Source of the DNA: Tachypleus tridentatus
Taxonomy: Eukaryota > Arthropoda > Merostomata > Xiphosura > Limulidae
Direction of reading: 5' to 3'
DNA: 64,000 bases
Assembly (NCBI RefSeq): GCF_004210375.1
Contig: NC_134834.1
Location: forward strand, 149,019,009 to 149,083,008
Each line of letters opens with the position of its first letter. Positions within the stretch are counted from its first letter, which is position 1. Positions 12,049 to 24,719 of the stretch are shown here, in pieces. Made by a program: the position numbers and the translations under genes. Below the pieces are notes generated by a model. The model did no database searches. It was not told the origin of the DNA and saw nothing but the letters and a program-made list of their open reading frames with translations.

Positions 12049-12166
12049 TTGTTTGTTTTCTCATAGCAAAGCCATATCGGGCTATTTGCCGAGTCCACCG
12101 AGGGGAATCGAACCTCTGATTTGAGCGTTGTAAATCCAAAGACATACCGCTGTACTTGCGGGGGGC
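12049..12166 (-). mobile_element. Short tRNA-derived SINE, second family
   Basis: Minus strand: C-rich start, tRNA-like head with B-box (complement of GGGGAATCGAACCTC at 12100-12114) and a short body ending in GCTTTGC and an (AAAC)n-like tail (complement of TTTGTTTGTTTTC). The head and body differ from the main family. Related copies lie at 62207-62337, and more weakly at 62083-62200 and 13745-13840. Confidence 0.8.
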
Positions 12167-12299
12167 AGTCTAAAATAACGTTCACTTAATTTCAAAACCA
12201 ATAAGCCAATACGCTGTGTAAAATGCAAGTTTTACGCGTTTCTCAACATCACTGATACACATAAATTATAGTTACATTTATTTTTTCATACAAGCTGGA

Positions 12300-12627
12300 G
12301 TAACCGTTCCCTGAACGGATATTATATAAATTCATGATTAATACAAGCTTATTTTAGGGCGTGAAAAATTGCTTCCCTTTTAAATAATTACAAAAACGTT
12401 CATAAAAACTGCAAAGCACAAAATGTGAAACCAAAAGCCTGAGCCCAACAAACCGTCATGCCAAATTTTGTGAAGATCCATCAACAGAAAGCGAAGTAGT
12501 GGTAAAAACGCTCATAATAACTGTAAATTTGTATGTATATTTCCATGTACCTAATACACCGCCACAAACATTTCACGAAGATCTGTCTTCTGAGGGCAAA
12601 ATAGTGGTAGAAAACTCAAAACCGCAA
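12300..12627. repeat. Dispersed repeat, left part (split by SINE)
   Basis: Homologous to 21150-21515: both carry ATTATATAAATT, TTGCTTCCCTT, then a block close to CCAAATTTTGTGAAGATCCA and GAAGTAGTGGT. Such a 3' region with 'gaagatccatc' phrases is common at 3' ends of RTE-like LINEs, which is my inference. The sequence resumes at 12834 after the SINE. Confidence 0.7.
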
Positions 12628-12833
12628 TTGTTTGTTTGTTTCAAATTACGCGCAAAGCTACGAGAACTACCTGCGCTAGCCGTCCCTAATTTAGCAGTGT
12701 GAGGCTAGAGGGAAGGCAACTAGTCATCACAATCCACTGCCAACTCTTGGGCTACTCTTTTACCAATGAATAGGAGGATTAACCGTCACATTGTAACACC
12801 CCAACCAATGAAATAGCGAGCATGTTTTGAAAA
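12628..12833 (-). mobile_element. tRNA-derived SINE body, head missing
   Basis: Minus-strand copy of the body and tail (tail complement TTGTTTGTTTGTTTC), truncated at GCTCGC before the tRNA-like head. It is inserted inside the dispersed repeat at 12300-12910, so it is younger than that repeat. Confidence 0.88.
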
Positions 12834-12910
12834 TAGCCCCAGGTGAAATCAATGAACCTCCAAACCAATTCCAGTGAAGATCCATCCACAACATCCATAC
12901 TTATTTATAT
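12834..12910. repeat. Dispersed repeat, right part
   Basis: Continues the repeat interrupted at 12627: CCAATTCCAGTGAAGATCCA parallels CCAATTTTGGCAAAGATCCA in the uninterrupted copy near 21453-21477. Confidence 0.6.
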
Positions 12911-13744
12911 AAATGTTTCATGTGGTAAACTTCACAATGTACCAACACTTTTAGCCTGATTAAAACATATATACACACCATAACTAACCACGCAACTCGT
13001 GTTATTCATTTTCTTTTTTACTAGGTTTTAGGATAATTATCATTAACGCATAAACTCAGATGGCTGGGAAATAGTAAACTAAGATTTCTTGAAATATATT
13101 CCACAAGCAAATTGCTGGGTTTCAAAACTGAAAATGTATCGTAATTCTACGCACGTGTTTAGGATTACATATATAATTTTCATTTTAAGACAAAAAACAA
13201 ACTGTCACACATTACAAATCTTATTTCCTAGTCGCAAAAAAAGCAACTGCTACGAAACCGTATATAATCGTTCATTGAACTCTCGAGAACGTGCACATAA
13301 ATATTATAGGAAATATATTGTAAAACGACTCATCAACAGATATAACTACGGTCAAATATATGGTTGCTTTGAGTATCGTAAGTGGCTAATCGAAGTGCTA
13401 TAAAGAAACTTTTTACACGTTCAAGTAACTTGAAGCTTGGATAACATGCTCAGCAATTTCTTTATCTCTTCTGAGAGCGGAACTAAACATGGTTCGAACT
13501 CAACGTCCCTGATTGCTGGGCAGAGGCTCTGACGTGCTGAGATCTAAGATGATGAAGCCCACGGTTTTCACCTCGTTGGTTTTATCAGGGGAGAAATAAA
13601 ATGTTAGAAATAAACACAAATTATATTAATCATTTAGGATACACAGGAAACTGTTAAAAACCATTCATTATTTATATCTAATGCAGGTAGGAGTAATAAA
13701 TATCCATTTTAAAACAAGACTGTCCGTAAATTGTTTGTGTTGGA
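12911..13744. other. Non-coding stretch
   Basis: The plus-strand open frame at 13089-13403 is the longest here; it lacks domains or splice support. Nothing else recognised. Confidence 0.4.
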
Positions 13745-13840
13745 GCAAAACCTCTGTCGTGCCCATTGCGGGAATCGAACCCCGAATTTTAGCTTCGCAA
13801 GTATGTAGGCTTAGCGCTGTCCCATCAGAGGATTAGCTCC
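13745..13840 (-). mobile_element. tRNA-like SINE head, short family
   Basis: The reverse complement reads as a degenerate tRNA-like sequence with an intact B-box (complement of GGGAATCGAACCCCG at 13770-13784) and a recognisable A-box region. Arms do not pair well enough for a functional tRNA. GAGCTAATCC and the GGAGC/GCTCC ends give a short terminal pairing. Confidence 0.55.
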
Positions 13841-14904
13841 AGCTAAAACAACACACAAAGCTATACAAATCCCTCCAGAAACACCAAAAAATGAAATTAA
13901 AGGCTAATTCCAATCACGAAAGAGAGACAAGAAAAAAATAAAAAACTTGAGCTAGTTAAATATATTAAACTTCGTCTCATGGCCATTATGAATAACATAC
14001 TTTGCAGTTTATATCCTTAAGAGTGAAACGGTCAGTTTTCATTGTGTATGTGTGTGTTCACGCTAATATACATAACTGAATTATTTCTTCCAATGTTAGG
14101 CAGGAAAACATTTATTTAAATAAACTGTCAAAATGTTTAACAATATTCGTCGCTTCATTAACAGTATTTAATGTTTAAACGCTGAAGGCTGGCCTACATT
14201 GTAAAAGAATAGACCTAACATTTCTGATAAAAATCAGAAGCTATATTACGTCTATCATCGTCCAGACCAAATTACGAATTCAGGCTTTAAACGAAAGGTC
14301 TCTGGAGTAGTGGTTTGTAGGAGTCAAAAGATAGGTTTTCTTTGTGTTTTTTCGCACCTTCGATTTTGTTTCCGCGGTGGCAAAACTAAAACGAATGTGG
14401 GAAAAGAAACATACGTAGTCAACAGAATTTTTATCACGAGTTTTATAATATTAATGATAAATACTAGCAACTGCAGTTACAATACTTATTATATTACAAA
14501 CAATAACAGCGCAACTTCGTAACAAAACCTTTCAAAAATCGTTTAAACTGCAACGTTTCTTTTTCTTCACATTTTCTGAATTTCTTCATCTCGGATTCAA
14601 CATTAGAGACGAGTAAAAATAACATCCCATATCTATCTTTTGCCTGGTGCAAATCACTGCCATAGAGGCCTTTCGTATAACACCAGAATTCATCAGTCGG
14701 GCTGAACGATGAGAGACGAGATTCGCTGAAACATTATTTCACATATGCAGTATTCACCTGAAGCATCGAACAGTTAGCTTATTCGAACGATAATACACTG
14801 TGAACTTATGTGGCTTTATTCTTGTAAACATTAAATTTCCGCCACACAGATCTACAGTAAACGCGCGCGCGCACACACACAGAAAAGTTTGACTACCATT
14901 TAGG
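13841..14904. other. Non-coding stretch
   Basis: No gene recognised. Contains a GCGCGCGC/ACACACAC microsatellite at about 14862-14881 just before the next SINE. Confidence 0.45.
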
Positions 14905-15147
14905 CCCGACATGGCCAGATGGTTAGGGCACTCGACTCGTGGGTTCGAATCCCTGTCACACGAAACATACGCCACTTCAGTTATTGGGGAGTTATTATTT
15001 GATGATCAATTCCACTATTCGTTAGTAAGAGTAGCCCAAATAGGTGGTGATGACTAGCTGCCTTCCTTATAGTTTTCCATTGTTAAATTAAGGGCGGCCA
15101 CTGCAAATAGCCCTCGTGTAGCTTTGCGTGAAATTCAAACCAAACGA
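14905..15147 (+). mobile_element. tRNA-derived SINE with deletion in anticodon arm
   Basis: Plus-strand copy starting GGCCCGACATGGCC, with A-box and B-box (GGGTTCGAATCCC at 14940-14952). Relative to the full copy at 34652 the segment between CTCGACTCGT and GGGTTCGA is missing, deleting the 3' side of the anticodon arm. The body is internally shortened and ends CTTTGCGTGAAATTC. Confidence 0.88.
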
Positions 15148-15780
15148 ATCATTTAAACCCACGTTGGAAAAAGAAACCAGAAATTGCGTTTTGAGTCAAA
15201 TTCTAAATCCGAGAAAATAACACTCAATCTGGGATAATGCAAAAATAGCAAAACTTGGGTAAGTGGCTTAACATTTAGTAATACGTCACCAACCGGACAT
15301 ATAGGAAGCATTTCACTCGCACGTGCCCAAGAACAACTTACTTAATTTTAAACGACACAAACTAATATTTTATTTATTAGAAGAGTAGGTTTAACGAAAT
15401 GAAACGCAACAACTGTCGTACACCACACTAATGTTTCTTCTAATTCCTCAAATGTCGAATTCAACATTTTCTTAAAAATCAAATATAACAGATTCTAAAC
15501 AAGTCTCCACTGTTTTGTGAAACTTTTGATTAAAGTAACATCCCCAAAATACAGTCATAATTCAAAACCCTGCTGAAAAAATAGAACATAAGGGGGTCGC
15601 TCAAGTAGCATTCGGTCGATATCGAGTGGATGGTGTTGACAAGTTCTACCTCTAACCTACCACTTCACAACTGGGAACGGCTCTCGAAATTAACCATCGA
15701 GTAGCTTGAAGCAAAATTCAACAGTAAACAAACAGTTTTTCTAAACTTCGTTTTCGCAAACAAGAGTTCATTAGGAGACA
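15148..15780. other. Non-coding stretch
   Basis: Nothing recognised. Confidence 0.45.
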
Positions 15781-15999
15781 TTTCTATTAATACAAGTAAA
15801 ATAACGACCAATATCTCCAGATTGTATCTATATTAGCTTCGTCAGGAGGCTTTGATATTCCCCAAGTTCCCTCAACCATTTGGAGCAGGGAAATCGTTAG
15901 GACGACAATAGTTCGTAACGAAGTTGTGATAGCGAAATGCTGAGCCAATACAGATACATTCTGGAGATATAAATTTACATTTTATTTATATTAAGAGAA
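15781..15999. repeat. Inverted-repeat (hairpin) element A
   Basis: Arms 15783-15837 and 15943-15997 are imperfect inverted copies, sharing ATATCTCCAGA-TGTATCT and the flanking AT-rich ends. On the minus strand the left arm continues into CCTGACGAAGCTAATA; the right arm is preceded by AACGAAGTTGTGATAGCGAAA. A half copy of the same family lies at 20405-20520. Confidence 0.8.
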
Positions 16000-16197
16000 A
16001 CAAAACGGGGCAGGTCGCCTAGGAAAATATTACTTTACACCAATTCAACTCAATGAAGGAAAATTTAATTTGCACATTTTAGATATCTTTCTAACTGATT
16101 TTATAATCGGGCTAAAAAGACAAACTATTTGTTTACACAGACACCCCGGTAGACTTGACAACCTGTCCAGCCAAAACGTTGGATATGGTTACGACGA

Positions 16198-16448
16198 TTG
16201 TTTGTTTGTTTTGGTTTTTCTTAGTTTCACGCAAAGCTACTCGAGGGCTATCTGCACTAGCCGTCCCTAATTCAGCAGTGTAAGACTAGAAGGGGAAGGC
16301 AGATAGTCATCACCACACACCGCCAACTCTTGAGCTACTCTTACCAACGAATAGTGGGATTGACCGTGACATTATAACGTCCCACGGCTGAAAGGTCGAA
16401 CATGTTTGGTGCGACGGGGATTCGAACCCGCAACCCTCAGATTACGAA
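16198..16448 (-). mobile_element. tRNA-derived SINE, head truncated, perfect TSD
   Basis: Minus-strand body and tail with part of the head (GGGGATTCGAACCCGC complement, truncated at the anticodon arm). Perfect 11-bp duplication GGTTACGACGA flanks it (16187-16197 and 16449-16459), so the truncated copy inserted as such. Confidence 0.94.
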
Positions 16449-16459
16449 GGTTACGACGA

Positions 16460-18017
16460 ACGAAAGCAGATTCTACGAAAAAAAATAAGCAGTATTTATA
16501 CTGAAAGATAAATCATAAAACTTTAATATCAATGTAGGTGTCGTTTCTTACATCACGCACTTCCTAACGACATATGTAAGTAAACTATCTACGACTTTAA
16601 ACGTAAACGACTTTAGAAAATACGTGGATGGATAGAGGCAAGGCTGTCGACTGTTAACACAGAATTACATTTAAAGTAATAGAGTTTAACCAATAAGATT
16701 CAGAAATGGTATAGACATGACTTCTCCGAATATCTGAGATAAAAGTCGTATTAGAATCACACAATCGTATACGCACGCACACACTTTTCAGGCATTTACC
16801 AAACCTTACGAACTTAACACTAACTGCTATACAGTGGAGGCATTGAGACACGTGACGTGTATTTTGAAACCCATTTTCTCATTACATATATATATGGTTA
16901 TTTATAACAAGGATATGCGGTTTGTTTTGTTTCTACGGAAAGTTGCACAGCAGAAACAATTTTGAGTTGAAAATCATAGCGAGAAAACAGCTAATCACAG
17001 TACCAATCGTCAATCCTAAAATTACTTAATTAATAGTGCGATTTACCGTAACTTTTATAACGCACACTTAATTCTAAATGTGCAGAGCTCAATTTTGCTG
17101 CAAGAAGACGCGAACCATGTACCTTCAATTCACAGTCAGGCACTCGTAAGAGTACTCGGCCTCATGCTTTGGATAGTGATGAAACCCACTGAAGAACTTC
17201 AAACAAAACTGTGTGCGCGCTCGCTCTCGACGTGTACATGTATTGCACTGAAAAGCGGATGTGACTATAATTATTACATAAATTGTATGATAGTTCCAAT
17301 AAACATGCCTTCATCTGATCGGTCTTCAGCACACGTTACAATGAACCGAATGGTGTGCAAATATTAACGTAGCAGGCTTTAAAAGATGAGAGGCAGAAAA
17401 GTAAAGATAATTTAATCAGTGATCAGATATTTTAGTTCAACAGATGTATGACTGATATACAGGGGAAAGGTGTTTAAAGAAACTAGAGCACAATGGTTAA
17501 TTCAAAAGGTACACGAAAAATACACGAGGGAAAGATACGTACAAAGACGTTTTCAAATTATATGTTACAATCCCCCTGGGGATTACACAAAGCCCAAAAA
17601 GGTTTCAAACTGAACTTGAAAAATTGTCAAGTCTCTTTAAAGGTGTTTTAAATGTATGCGTGTGTGTGTTTAACATAGATTTATTTTTTGTGAAAAGCTA
17701 TACGGGCTATGTGAACACAGACAATTATTTCTAAATTCACAGATCAGCAGGAAGTAAGCTAATCAACTGCTCACACTAACATACCATAAGCTTGTTATAT
17801 TTGAATAGTGGGAGGTAACCGTCATAAGGGACACAGACATATCTCTAACAAACAGCATATTTATCGTGTTGTGTGCGTGTGTGTTTTTCAGCACTAGATG
17901 CAAAAACTGAATCTTCAGATTCACATTCAGGGCACATCAACTACTATTCCTCGCCCAGCTCTTCTTTTTACTATTTCTACGTTTTATGACTTAATGTCAA
18001 ATACACAACAAATTAAT
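16460..18017. other. Non-coding stretch, possible old SINE at 17683-17835
   Basis: Mostly unrecognised. Between about 17683 and 17835 the order 'gtgaaaagctatacgggctatg ... gaatagtgggaggtaaccgtca' echoes the SINE body but is too diverged to be sure. The plus-strand open frame at 17080-17367 has no domain. Confidence 0.35.
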
Positions 18018-18480
18018 AGAGGTACAACATAAACACAATTACAGCTACACATACAGCCTAGATCAAGAGGTACAACATAAACACAATTACAGCTACACAT
18101 ACAGCCCAGATCAATAAATGTACAACACAAACACAATTACAGCTGCATATATAGTCTAGATCAGTAGAGGTACAACACAAACACAATTACAACTACATAC
18201 ACAGCTTAGATCAACAAAGATACAACACAAACACAATTACAGCTACATACACAGCCTAGATCAACAAAGATACAACATAAACATAATTACAGCTGCATAT
18301 ACAGCCTAGATCAACAAAGGTACAACATAAACACAATTGGAGCTACATACACAGCCTTGATCAACAAAGATACAACAAACATAATTACAGCTGCATATAC
18401 AGCCTAGATCAACAGAGGTACAACATAAACATAATTACAGCTGCATATACAGCCTAGATCAACAGAGGTACAAAATATAT
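18018..18480. repeat. Minisatellite, 48-50-bp unit, ~9 copies
   Basis: Copies carry TACAACATAAACACAATTAC, AGCTACACATACAGCC and TAGATCA. Variants (CTGCATAT versus CTACATAC) alternate, indicating shuffling between copies. Confidence 0.92.
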
Positions 18481-19129
18481 ACAAAAGTATGGTAAAGAAA
18501 ATTAAATAGACATGTAACAATTTTGTATGTTTAAAAAAATATGCTAAAACAAACTCAAATCTGACAGACCTCTTACTAAATAATTTATATTAAGATTATC
18601 TGAAATTTTCTAAACAGTGTGACCTGATAGCATTTCACATCATTTGGTGCCACACCCTTCTGATGTTTAAAAAAAAAAAAAACTATAGAAAAACTGGTGG
18701 ACACAGGTCCTTTCAATAGATGTATGAAGAATATACAGATGAGAAGTAGACAAAGATTATATCAAATTGTAGGTCATGACCCTACCGGGAGACGTGAAAA
18801 GCTAAATACAGTGTTGTTGTAAAATTAAACAAGTGCATCGAATTTCTTTGGATTTTAGAATTTTTGCTAAATAATACACCTGGGTTATCTGGACACAGGT
18901 ATACGTAACTTTAAACCCATTAAATGGACAGAACCCTCAAATTCACAATCCATACACATTGACAACTAAATACACACCCAGCATCTATTTTAAAAATTCT
19001 ACTTGTTAATATTGAATGCCTGACATATGACCTGTAACAAAATAAAGGAAATGAATGTACAAAAACAACAGAATACATACTAAGTGAAGTACGAGAGAAA
19101 TACAGTGGAGAGGTACATAGACTGACTAG
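18481..19129. other. Non-coding stretch between two arrays
   Basis: Contains an A13-like run at about 18669; no gene recognised. Confidence 0.4.
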
Positions 19130-19740
19130 ATAATACACACTAGATCCATATAGATATAGTAGAAACACGATGTACACAGACTGTAGAACACACACGAAAT
19201 CAATAAAAGTACCATAGATAGATCAATTGAAGTATCACAGATACACAAAGACAGTTACATATACAGACTGTAGAACACACCATATAAACAGAGGTACTAC
19301 AGCTACACAATGACAGGTAGATATACACTGTAGAACACACACTAGACAAAGGTACCACAAATACAACAGACTGTAGAACACACACGAAATCAATAAAAGT
19401 ACCATAGATAGATCAATTGAAGTATCACAGATACACAAAGACAGTTACATATACAGACTGTAGAACACACCATATAAACAGAGGTACTACAGCTACACAA
19501 TGACAGGTAGATATACACTGTAGAACACACACTAGACAAAGGTACCACAAATACACAGACAGGTACATGCACATATTGTAGAACACAGTAAATAAACGGT
19601 ACCACAGCTACACAAATACAGACTGTAGAACACACTAGACAAAGGTATCGAAGATACACAAAGGTAAAGATACAAGCTATAGAACACGCTAGATAAACAA
19701 AGACAGGTACATACAGATTGTAAAACATACTAGATAAACA
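19130..19740. repeat. Minisatellite (~60-bp unit) with a 190-bp tandem duplication
   Basis: Diverged units share GACTGTAGAACACAC, GGTACCACAGATACACAAAG and ACAGGTACATATACA. Within the array, 19191-19365 is repeated without visible difference at 19381-19555 (offset 190). The long minus-strand open frames here (such as 19390-19728) are translations of the repeat, not genes. Confidence 0.92.
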
Positions 19741-20404
19741 AGGATGGTTTCAACTGCACTTCAGTCTTCTCTCTCGATGTCATGCACTTTAACTTTTTTT
19801 TTTAAATACATGCTACATACAATAGGAAATCCTGCTGAATACGTGTATACGTCACATGAAAATACAACATTAAGTATTGTTGGGAAATTACTTCACTGCT
19901 ACTTACTCATTTTTTAGCCTCTCAGATAGGCACTTACCCGAACCGTACTTTACCCACATACATCACACGTAAGCTTATTCAAAACGGAGAAGTGGTTTAA
20001 CTTCATCTACGTAACACCACATGTGCGAATGAATATGAAACAAACTATTGAATATACTTACAAGGAAAATCAACGTTAACTTATAGAAAACTGAAAACGC
20101 CTTGATATATCTATTAACATAAGAGTAACATTTTTTTCTTTTCTTTTTGCTTTCCCCAAGACGAACACGCAGTACTTTGAACCGCTGGTCTGGTGTTGAA
20201 CACATAAATAACAGTAACAGGAGAACATACAAATATTAACCTGTACAATGAACGTGCACACGATTGTTTCTATGACCTAATAAAAATGAAAACCAGCAAA
20301 CGTAACAGTCTAAAAATTCCAATTAATGAAAATAAACTAACGACTTGTAATGTACAGCGGGTGTGCTTACGTATCGATTAGTTGAAAACAGTATTCCAAA
20401 TTTA

Positions 20405-20520
20405 GTTTTCAGCTGAATTTATGGGATATCAATAGTTCCTGACGAAGCTGTAATAACGAAATATTGAATTAATAAAGATACGTCGTAGAGATACAAGTTG
20501 TTTTATTTAATAGAAACGTC
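20405..20520 (+). repeat. Half copy of hairpin family A
   Basis: Contains CCTGACGAAGCTGTAATAAC then GAAATATTGA (20439-20468), AATAAAGATACG and a tail GTTTTATTTAATAGAAACG that align with the right arm at 15900-15999. CTGACGA and GAAA flank a short GCT/(A)AC stem-like stretch. Confidence 0.65.
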
Positions 20521-21149
20521 TCGTAAAACAACTTTAAGTCAAATAAAATTATGAATAACAGTCTCCAAACCGACAAAATTATCAATATTAAAAAATAAAC
20601 AAAAAAGAGAAATTATAAAGTTTTATCGCATTTATGTAAATAACGAACCCAGCTTTGAGTGGTACATAAATACGCAAAGACAACCCACGCTACATACTGT
20701 ATTATGCGCTTGTTACATTTTACAGCCCCTAGAGCTTTTAACGCAAGATTTTCACGAGCGCGTGACACGAATTACAGTGCAACGTTAACATGTTGCAAAG
20801 TTGTCAATTATTCATTCTTCTTTCCATCTGGATCTTCAAAGCCAGGCGTATAGTTCTTACATAAATAAACGCGCTTCTAGATGTCTGTAAAACGTAGAAT
20901 TCGTACATGCATATTTATAGAGATTTGCATACAACATGTGCTTTACAAAGCAGTACATTAACGTTGCGCTGAAGAAATCTCTCCCTTTAAGTAAATATTA
21001 AATGTTCGAAAGAGAACAGCAGAATATTTGAACTTTGTTGGATATTGTTTCCATCTAAAATGCATGCCTTATATTTACGCCTAATACGTCCACTGAAGTT
21101 TGATGTTTTCCTTATAAAACAAATAAATAAAACTATCTGGAGTACTAAG
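20521..21149. other. Non-coding stretch
   Basis: Nothing recognised. Confidence 0.4.
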
Positions 21150-21515
21150 TTCTCTGGATGGAAGTTATATAAATTTATGATCAGTAAAAGGTTATCTTCG
21201 GACACGAAAAGTTGCTTCCCTTATATGTAACTGAAAAAAAAAAGCAAAAACGCCCATAAAAATAGTAAAATATAAAATGTGAAAGAGCAAGTTTGCATAT
21301 ATTTTCGCACTAATCTAACAAATTTTCATACCAAATGTGGTGAAAATCCATCCACACGAGGTGAAGCAGTGGTTAAAAAACGCTCTAAAATTTCAAAATA
21401 CAAAACTGAAAATTAGACTATATCCATCCCTGCACGGACCTAACGAATCTCGATACCAATTTTGGCAAAGATCCATCCACACCCTGTGAAGTAGGTACGT
21501 GGACATACAACAGAC
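21150..21515. repeat. Dispersed repeat, uninterrupted copy
   Basis: Second copy of the repeat found at 12300-12910: TTATATAAATTTATGATCAG, TTGCTTCCCTTATATG, CCAAATGTGGTGAAAATCCA and AGGTGAAGCAGTGGT in the same order, followed by a second CCAATTTTGGCAAAGATCCA phrase. Confidence 0.7.
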
Positions 21516-23069
21516 ACTACTATTATATTTATACGTGTGTCCGGATATTAGGTTAACATATTTATTAACATTCCATTCTAAACACGTTGAAACTCCAGTC
21601 GGGCCCGTGTCACGTTGCCACGACATTCCGTGCATGCTGCAGTAGACCTATTCTAGTAGCCACTGTAACAGATGTTCAGGGTTACTTTATGAAAACACGA
21701 GTAAACGATTTTGTTAACACAATATCCGGTATACAGCTTAAGATGTGTGAAATTACGTGTAGTAATCTTATAAAAATAGTTTCACAAAGAAAACATGTAC
21801 GCCTCTATGTGACCTTGGATGTGGACACTCGATCAAACAACGCTAACGCTGCATCGCTATAAAGTGCGCGGTATATATTGTCTATGTTCACAGAAAATAC
21901 TTACGAATTTACATACAAAGAAAATGCATGTCCAAACCATTGTGGGTTGATTATATAAACGTATCTATCACGTGTGCTGCTTTATGAAGTTTAGCATTGT
22001 AATAGCAAAAACATGTATTTGGTGGTGCCATCTGTCGGTTCATAATAATTTTCGAAGTCAGTTGAATAAACAATGTCCTAGTTATTCTGTCTCTCTACGC
22101 ATCAGTCTAGGATTGTGTGGTTCTCATCAAAATGAAATTACTGGTTAATAATTGACTTTTATTCATTTGTTTACTCTGACGAGTTACTCATTTTTATTCA
22201 CCGGTAGAAATAATAAAGGGAACCATAAACCAGCTTTTACGATATTTTCCTTTTAAAACACTTAACAAAAATTCTGCTCGTGCCATTTCTTAAGGTTTCA
22301 TTAAACAATAACAAATATTTTATCCCCTGTAATTCAGAGACTTAAGAACTTTTACCATGAATTCCTCAAAGGTTGAATGTCCTTCTCTGACCTCGGAGGG
22401 GGACACTTCATGAATCATCTTAACTCTTAAAAATAAACAAAATGAAAGCGTAATCTGTTTCAATGAACACCTCTGGAAACATGATAGCCAGTGAGTCATT
22501 TCAAACTGTTGGATATTTAACATCAGTCTAATAATCACAGATAGTATTAACATTAAAGGGATATAAAATACAAAACATCAAACATTCACACCTACAACAA
22601 AAAACACTACAACATATATATATAAACATTATCAAAACAACCAATAAGGGCTACAGTGAAACTGTCACGTGGATTCTAACTAGAAGTTAGAAAAACAATA
22701 AATCTAGAATTCCGAGCTTGTACAAGGCAAAGTGTAAGTTGCAGCAAAAACAGTTTATCACTAGATGACAAGTGTAGGACACTCAAAGCAGTAGATAACA
22801 TCTCAAATGCACGTTCTTTCAACACAACTTATCTAATGGAAGTTCTCAGGGTAATATTATATTCAGAAGTACACTGCAATTACTGTGATAAGAAATAGAC
22901 AAAGAAATTGCGTTTTGGGGACTTGGCAAACATTTTTAAATACTGGGTAAACAAAGCAACAATAAACAATTTCTCAAGCAAACCTATTACATTAACAAAC
23001 CACAAGAGAAGACAAGAAACGTGATGGAGACCATAATGAGGTATTGTTGGTATAAGATGGAGATTGGTT
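21516..23069. other. Non-coding stretch
   Basis: No exon recognised. A TATATATATA run lies near 22613. The plus-strand frame at 21587-21862 and the minus-strand frame at 22320-22553 show no domain or splice context. Confidence 0.4.
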
Positions 23070-23530
23070 GGTTGGTTGATTTGGTGTCTTACGGCACAAA
23101 GCAGCTAGGCTATTTGCGCCAAACATCCGTTAAAAAGTTACAATTAAAGTAAATTTTGTAAAATTCATAAAATAAAACTGAGGTGAAACATAACAAGGTT
23201 TTAAAAGAAACATAAATAGCATAAAACCATTGTTTACATCTTGTCTACAGCAGTAAGAGAAAACTACAGTAATACAAGTTGAAAAGGACTTTCTGTAGCA
23301 TAACTGCAATTATAACTCGCGAGGAAGACTAACAGGTAAGTACAAAAACCACCGTCAGTCACCTGAAGTTGGCCTCTCCAGTCCTGGTTCCGAGTTATTT
23401 GGCATTATGGCCATTTTCTAATTTTAAATCGAACTAGATGGACTGTGATTCTTAAGAGGAAATCACATTAAAAAAAGATCTAATGTATACATTTAAAAAT
23501 CCTAAATAGCATTAAAAACTAATGGCCTTT
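23070..23530 (-). other. LINE A 3' UTR and tail
   Basis: On the minus strand begins at the end of ORF2 (AGGCCATTAGTTTTTAATGC) and ends in GTGCCGTAAGACACC followed by AACC/CAAC-type repeats (plus-strand GGTTGGTTGGTTG at 23064-23079). LINE B shows the same end near 48370-48402. Confidence 0.85.
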
Positions 23531-24300
23531 AAAAAATAAAAAAATTTCTTAAGTAGACAGTGTCCCCATCGCCAATAACACTGTCTAACGTTAAAAACAA
23601 ACCTTGGGACAGAACATGTGTAAAATGGTGCCGTTGTTGAGAGTCACAACAACAGCAAGAAAGTAAAATGTGGCTTATTGTGACCCGAGTGTCACACAGA
23701 CTACGCATTGGTGCATCAGTTCCAAATAAAAGAAAACGATGAGTTAAAAAACAGTGACAAATGCGTAGTCTAGTTAGAACAACTTCCTCTTTCTGATCCT
23801 TACAGAAGCAAGACAGACAAAATAAAATAGAGGGCTTTATTTGGAAAAGTTTGTTTTCGCTTTGCTCACTCCAAGTCGACTGCCAGCTGACACGGAGCCG
23901 AGCCTTGAACAAAAGACCATAGTCCATGTATACCATTTCGGTGATACTGTCGGCGAGCTCGTTCCCGCGAATACCAACGTGGCCCGGTATCCAGACAAAA
24001 TGGATAGAAGTAGATGTTAAAGAGAAATGGGCCAGTCGGTTTTGAATATTGGCGAGAACAGGGTATGGATTAACATAAAGCGATTTCAGGAGCAGTAGAG
24101 AACTAAGCAAGTCAGTATAAATAGTACAGTTTGAGTACTGCTAAGCTTCTAAGTGATCCAGGGCAAGAGAAATGGCGTACAGTTCAGCAGTGAACACAGA
24201 AGAGGGGATTCTGCGCGCAACCACCGAACCACAACAAACCATGACAGAGCCCATAGAGCCACCTAATTTCAAATCATCTGTATAAATAGAAATGGAAGGA
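23529..24300 (-). pseudogene. LINE A ORF2 C-terminus: RNase H and terminal Cys/His motif
   Basis: Minus strand. RNase H signs in order: AELYAISLALDHLEA near 24200, TDLLSSLLLL near 24110, then FVWIPGHVGIRGNELADS, the family's C-terminal RNase H motif, intact here at about 23985-23930. Downstream, RLRICHCFLTHRF and a CDTRVTISHILLSC motif match the C-terminal zinc-finger-like segment of I-clade and related LINEs. The frame is open from 24110 to 23529 (193 codons) but is disrupted upstream by frameshifts and a stop before the TDLLSS block. Non-functional as it stands. Confidence 0.9.
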
Positions 24301-24719
24301 TGGTTCGAGAGATGTTTAGCAAATTACAGACAATATTTCTAAGCAGGAGTGTCTGCTTTTCTCAGATGACTTAAAGATAGGTGGCATTTGGGGACTGTAA
24401 AAAGCCATGGTGGGATGGGCTGACCAGTGGATACAGCAATTTATCCAAGGACAAACCCAATTCATCCAACTGCACCTGGATACGAAGGCCAAAAAAAGCA
24501 ATGGCAGGTCGTCTGTTCTGAAAAAGCATGGCCCGTCGAGGAAGGAAAACACAACCCTAGGTGAGATGCTCTGGTAAGGAATGAAGTTTTGAAACATACA
24601 GTAAAGACAGTTGAAAATGGCAGAGGTTCAAAGGAGGTTCATGAGACTATGTATAAGTTCTGAACTGGGGAAGTGCAGAGTCGAAGTTCTTGATGATGAA
24701 TGGGGTCCAGCATCTTTAA

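Noticed and set aside
19235-19728. Cys/Val-rich open frames on the minus strand
   Set aside because: They are translations of the tandem array; reading frame and composition follow the repeat unit.
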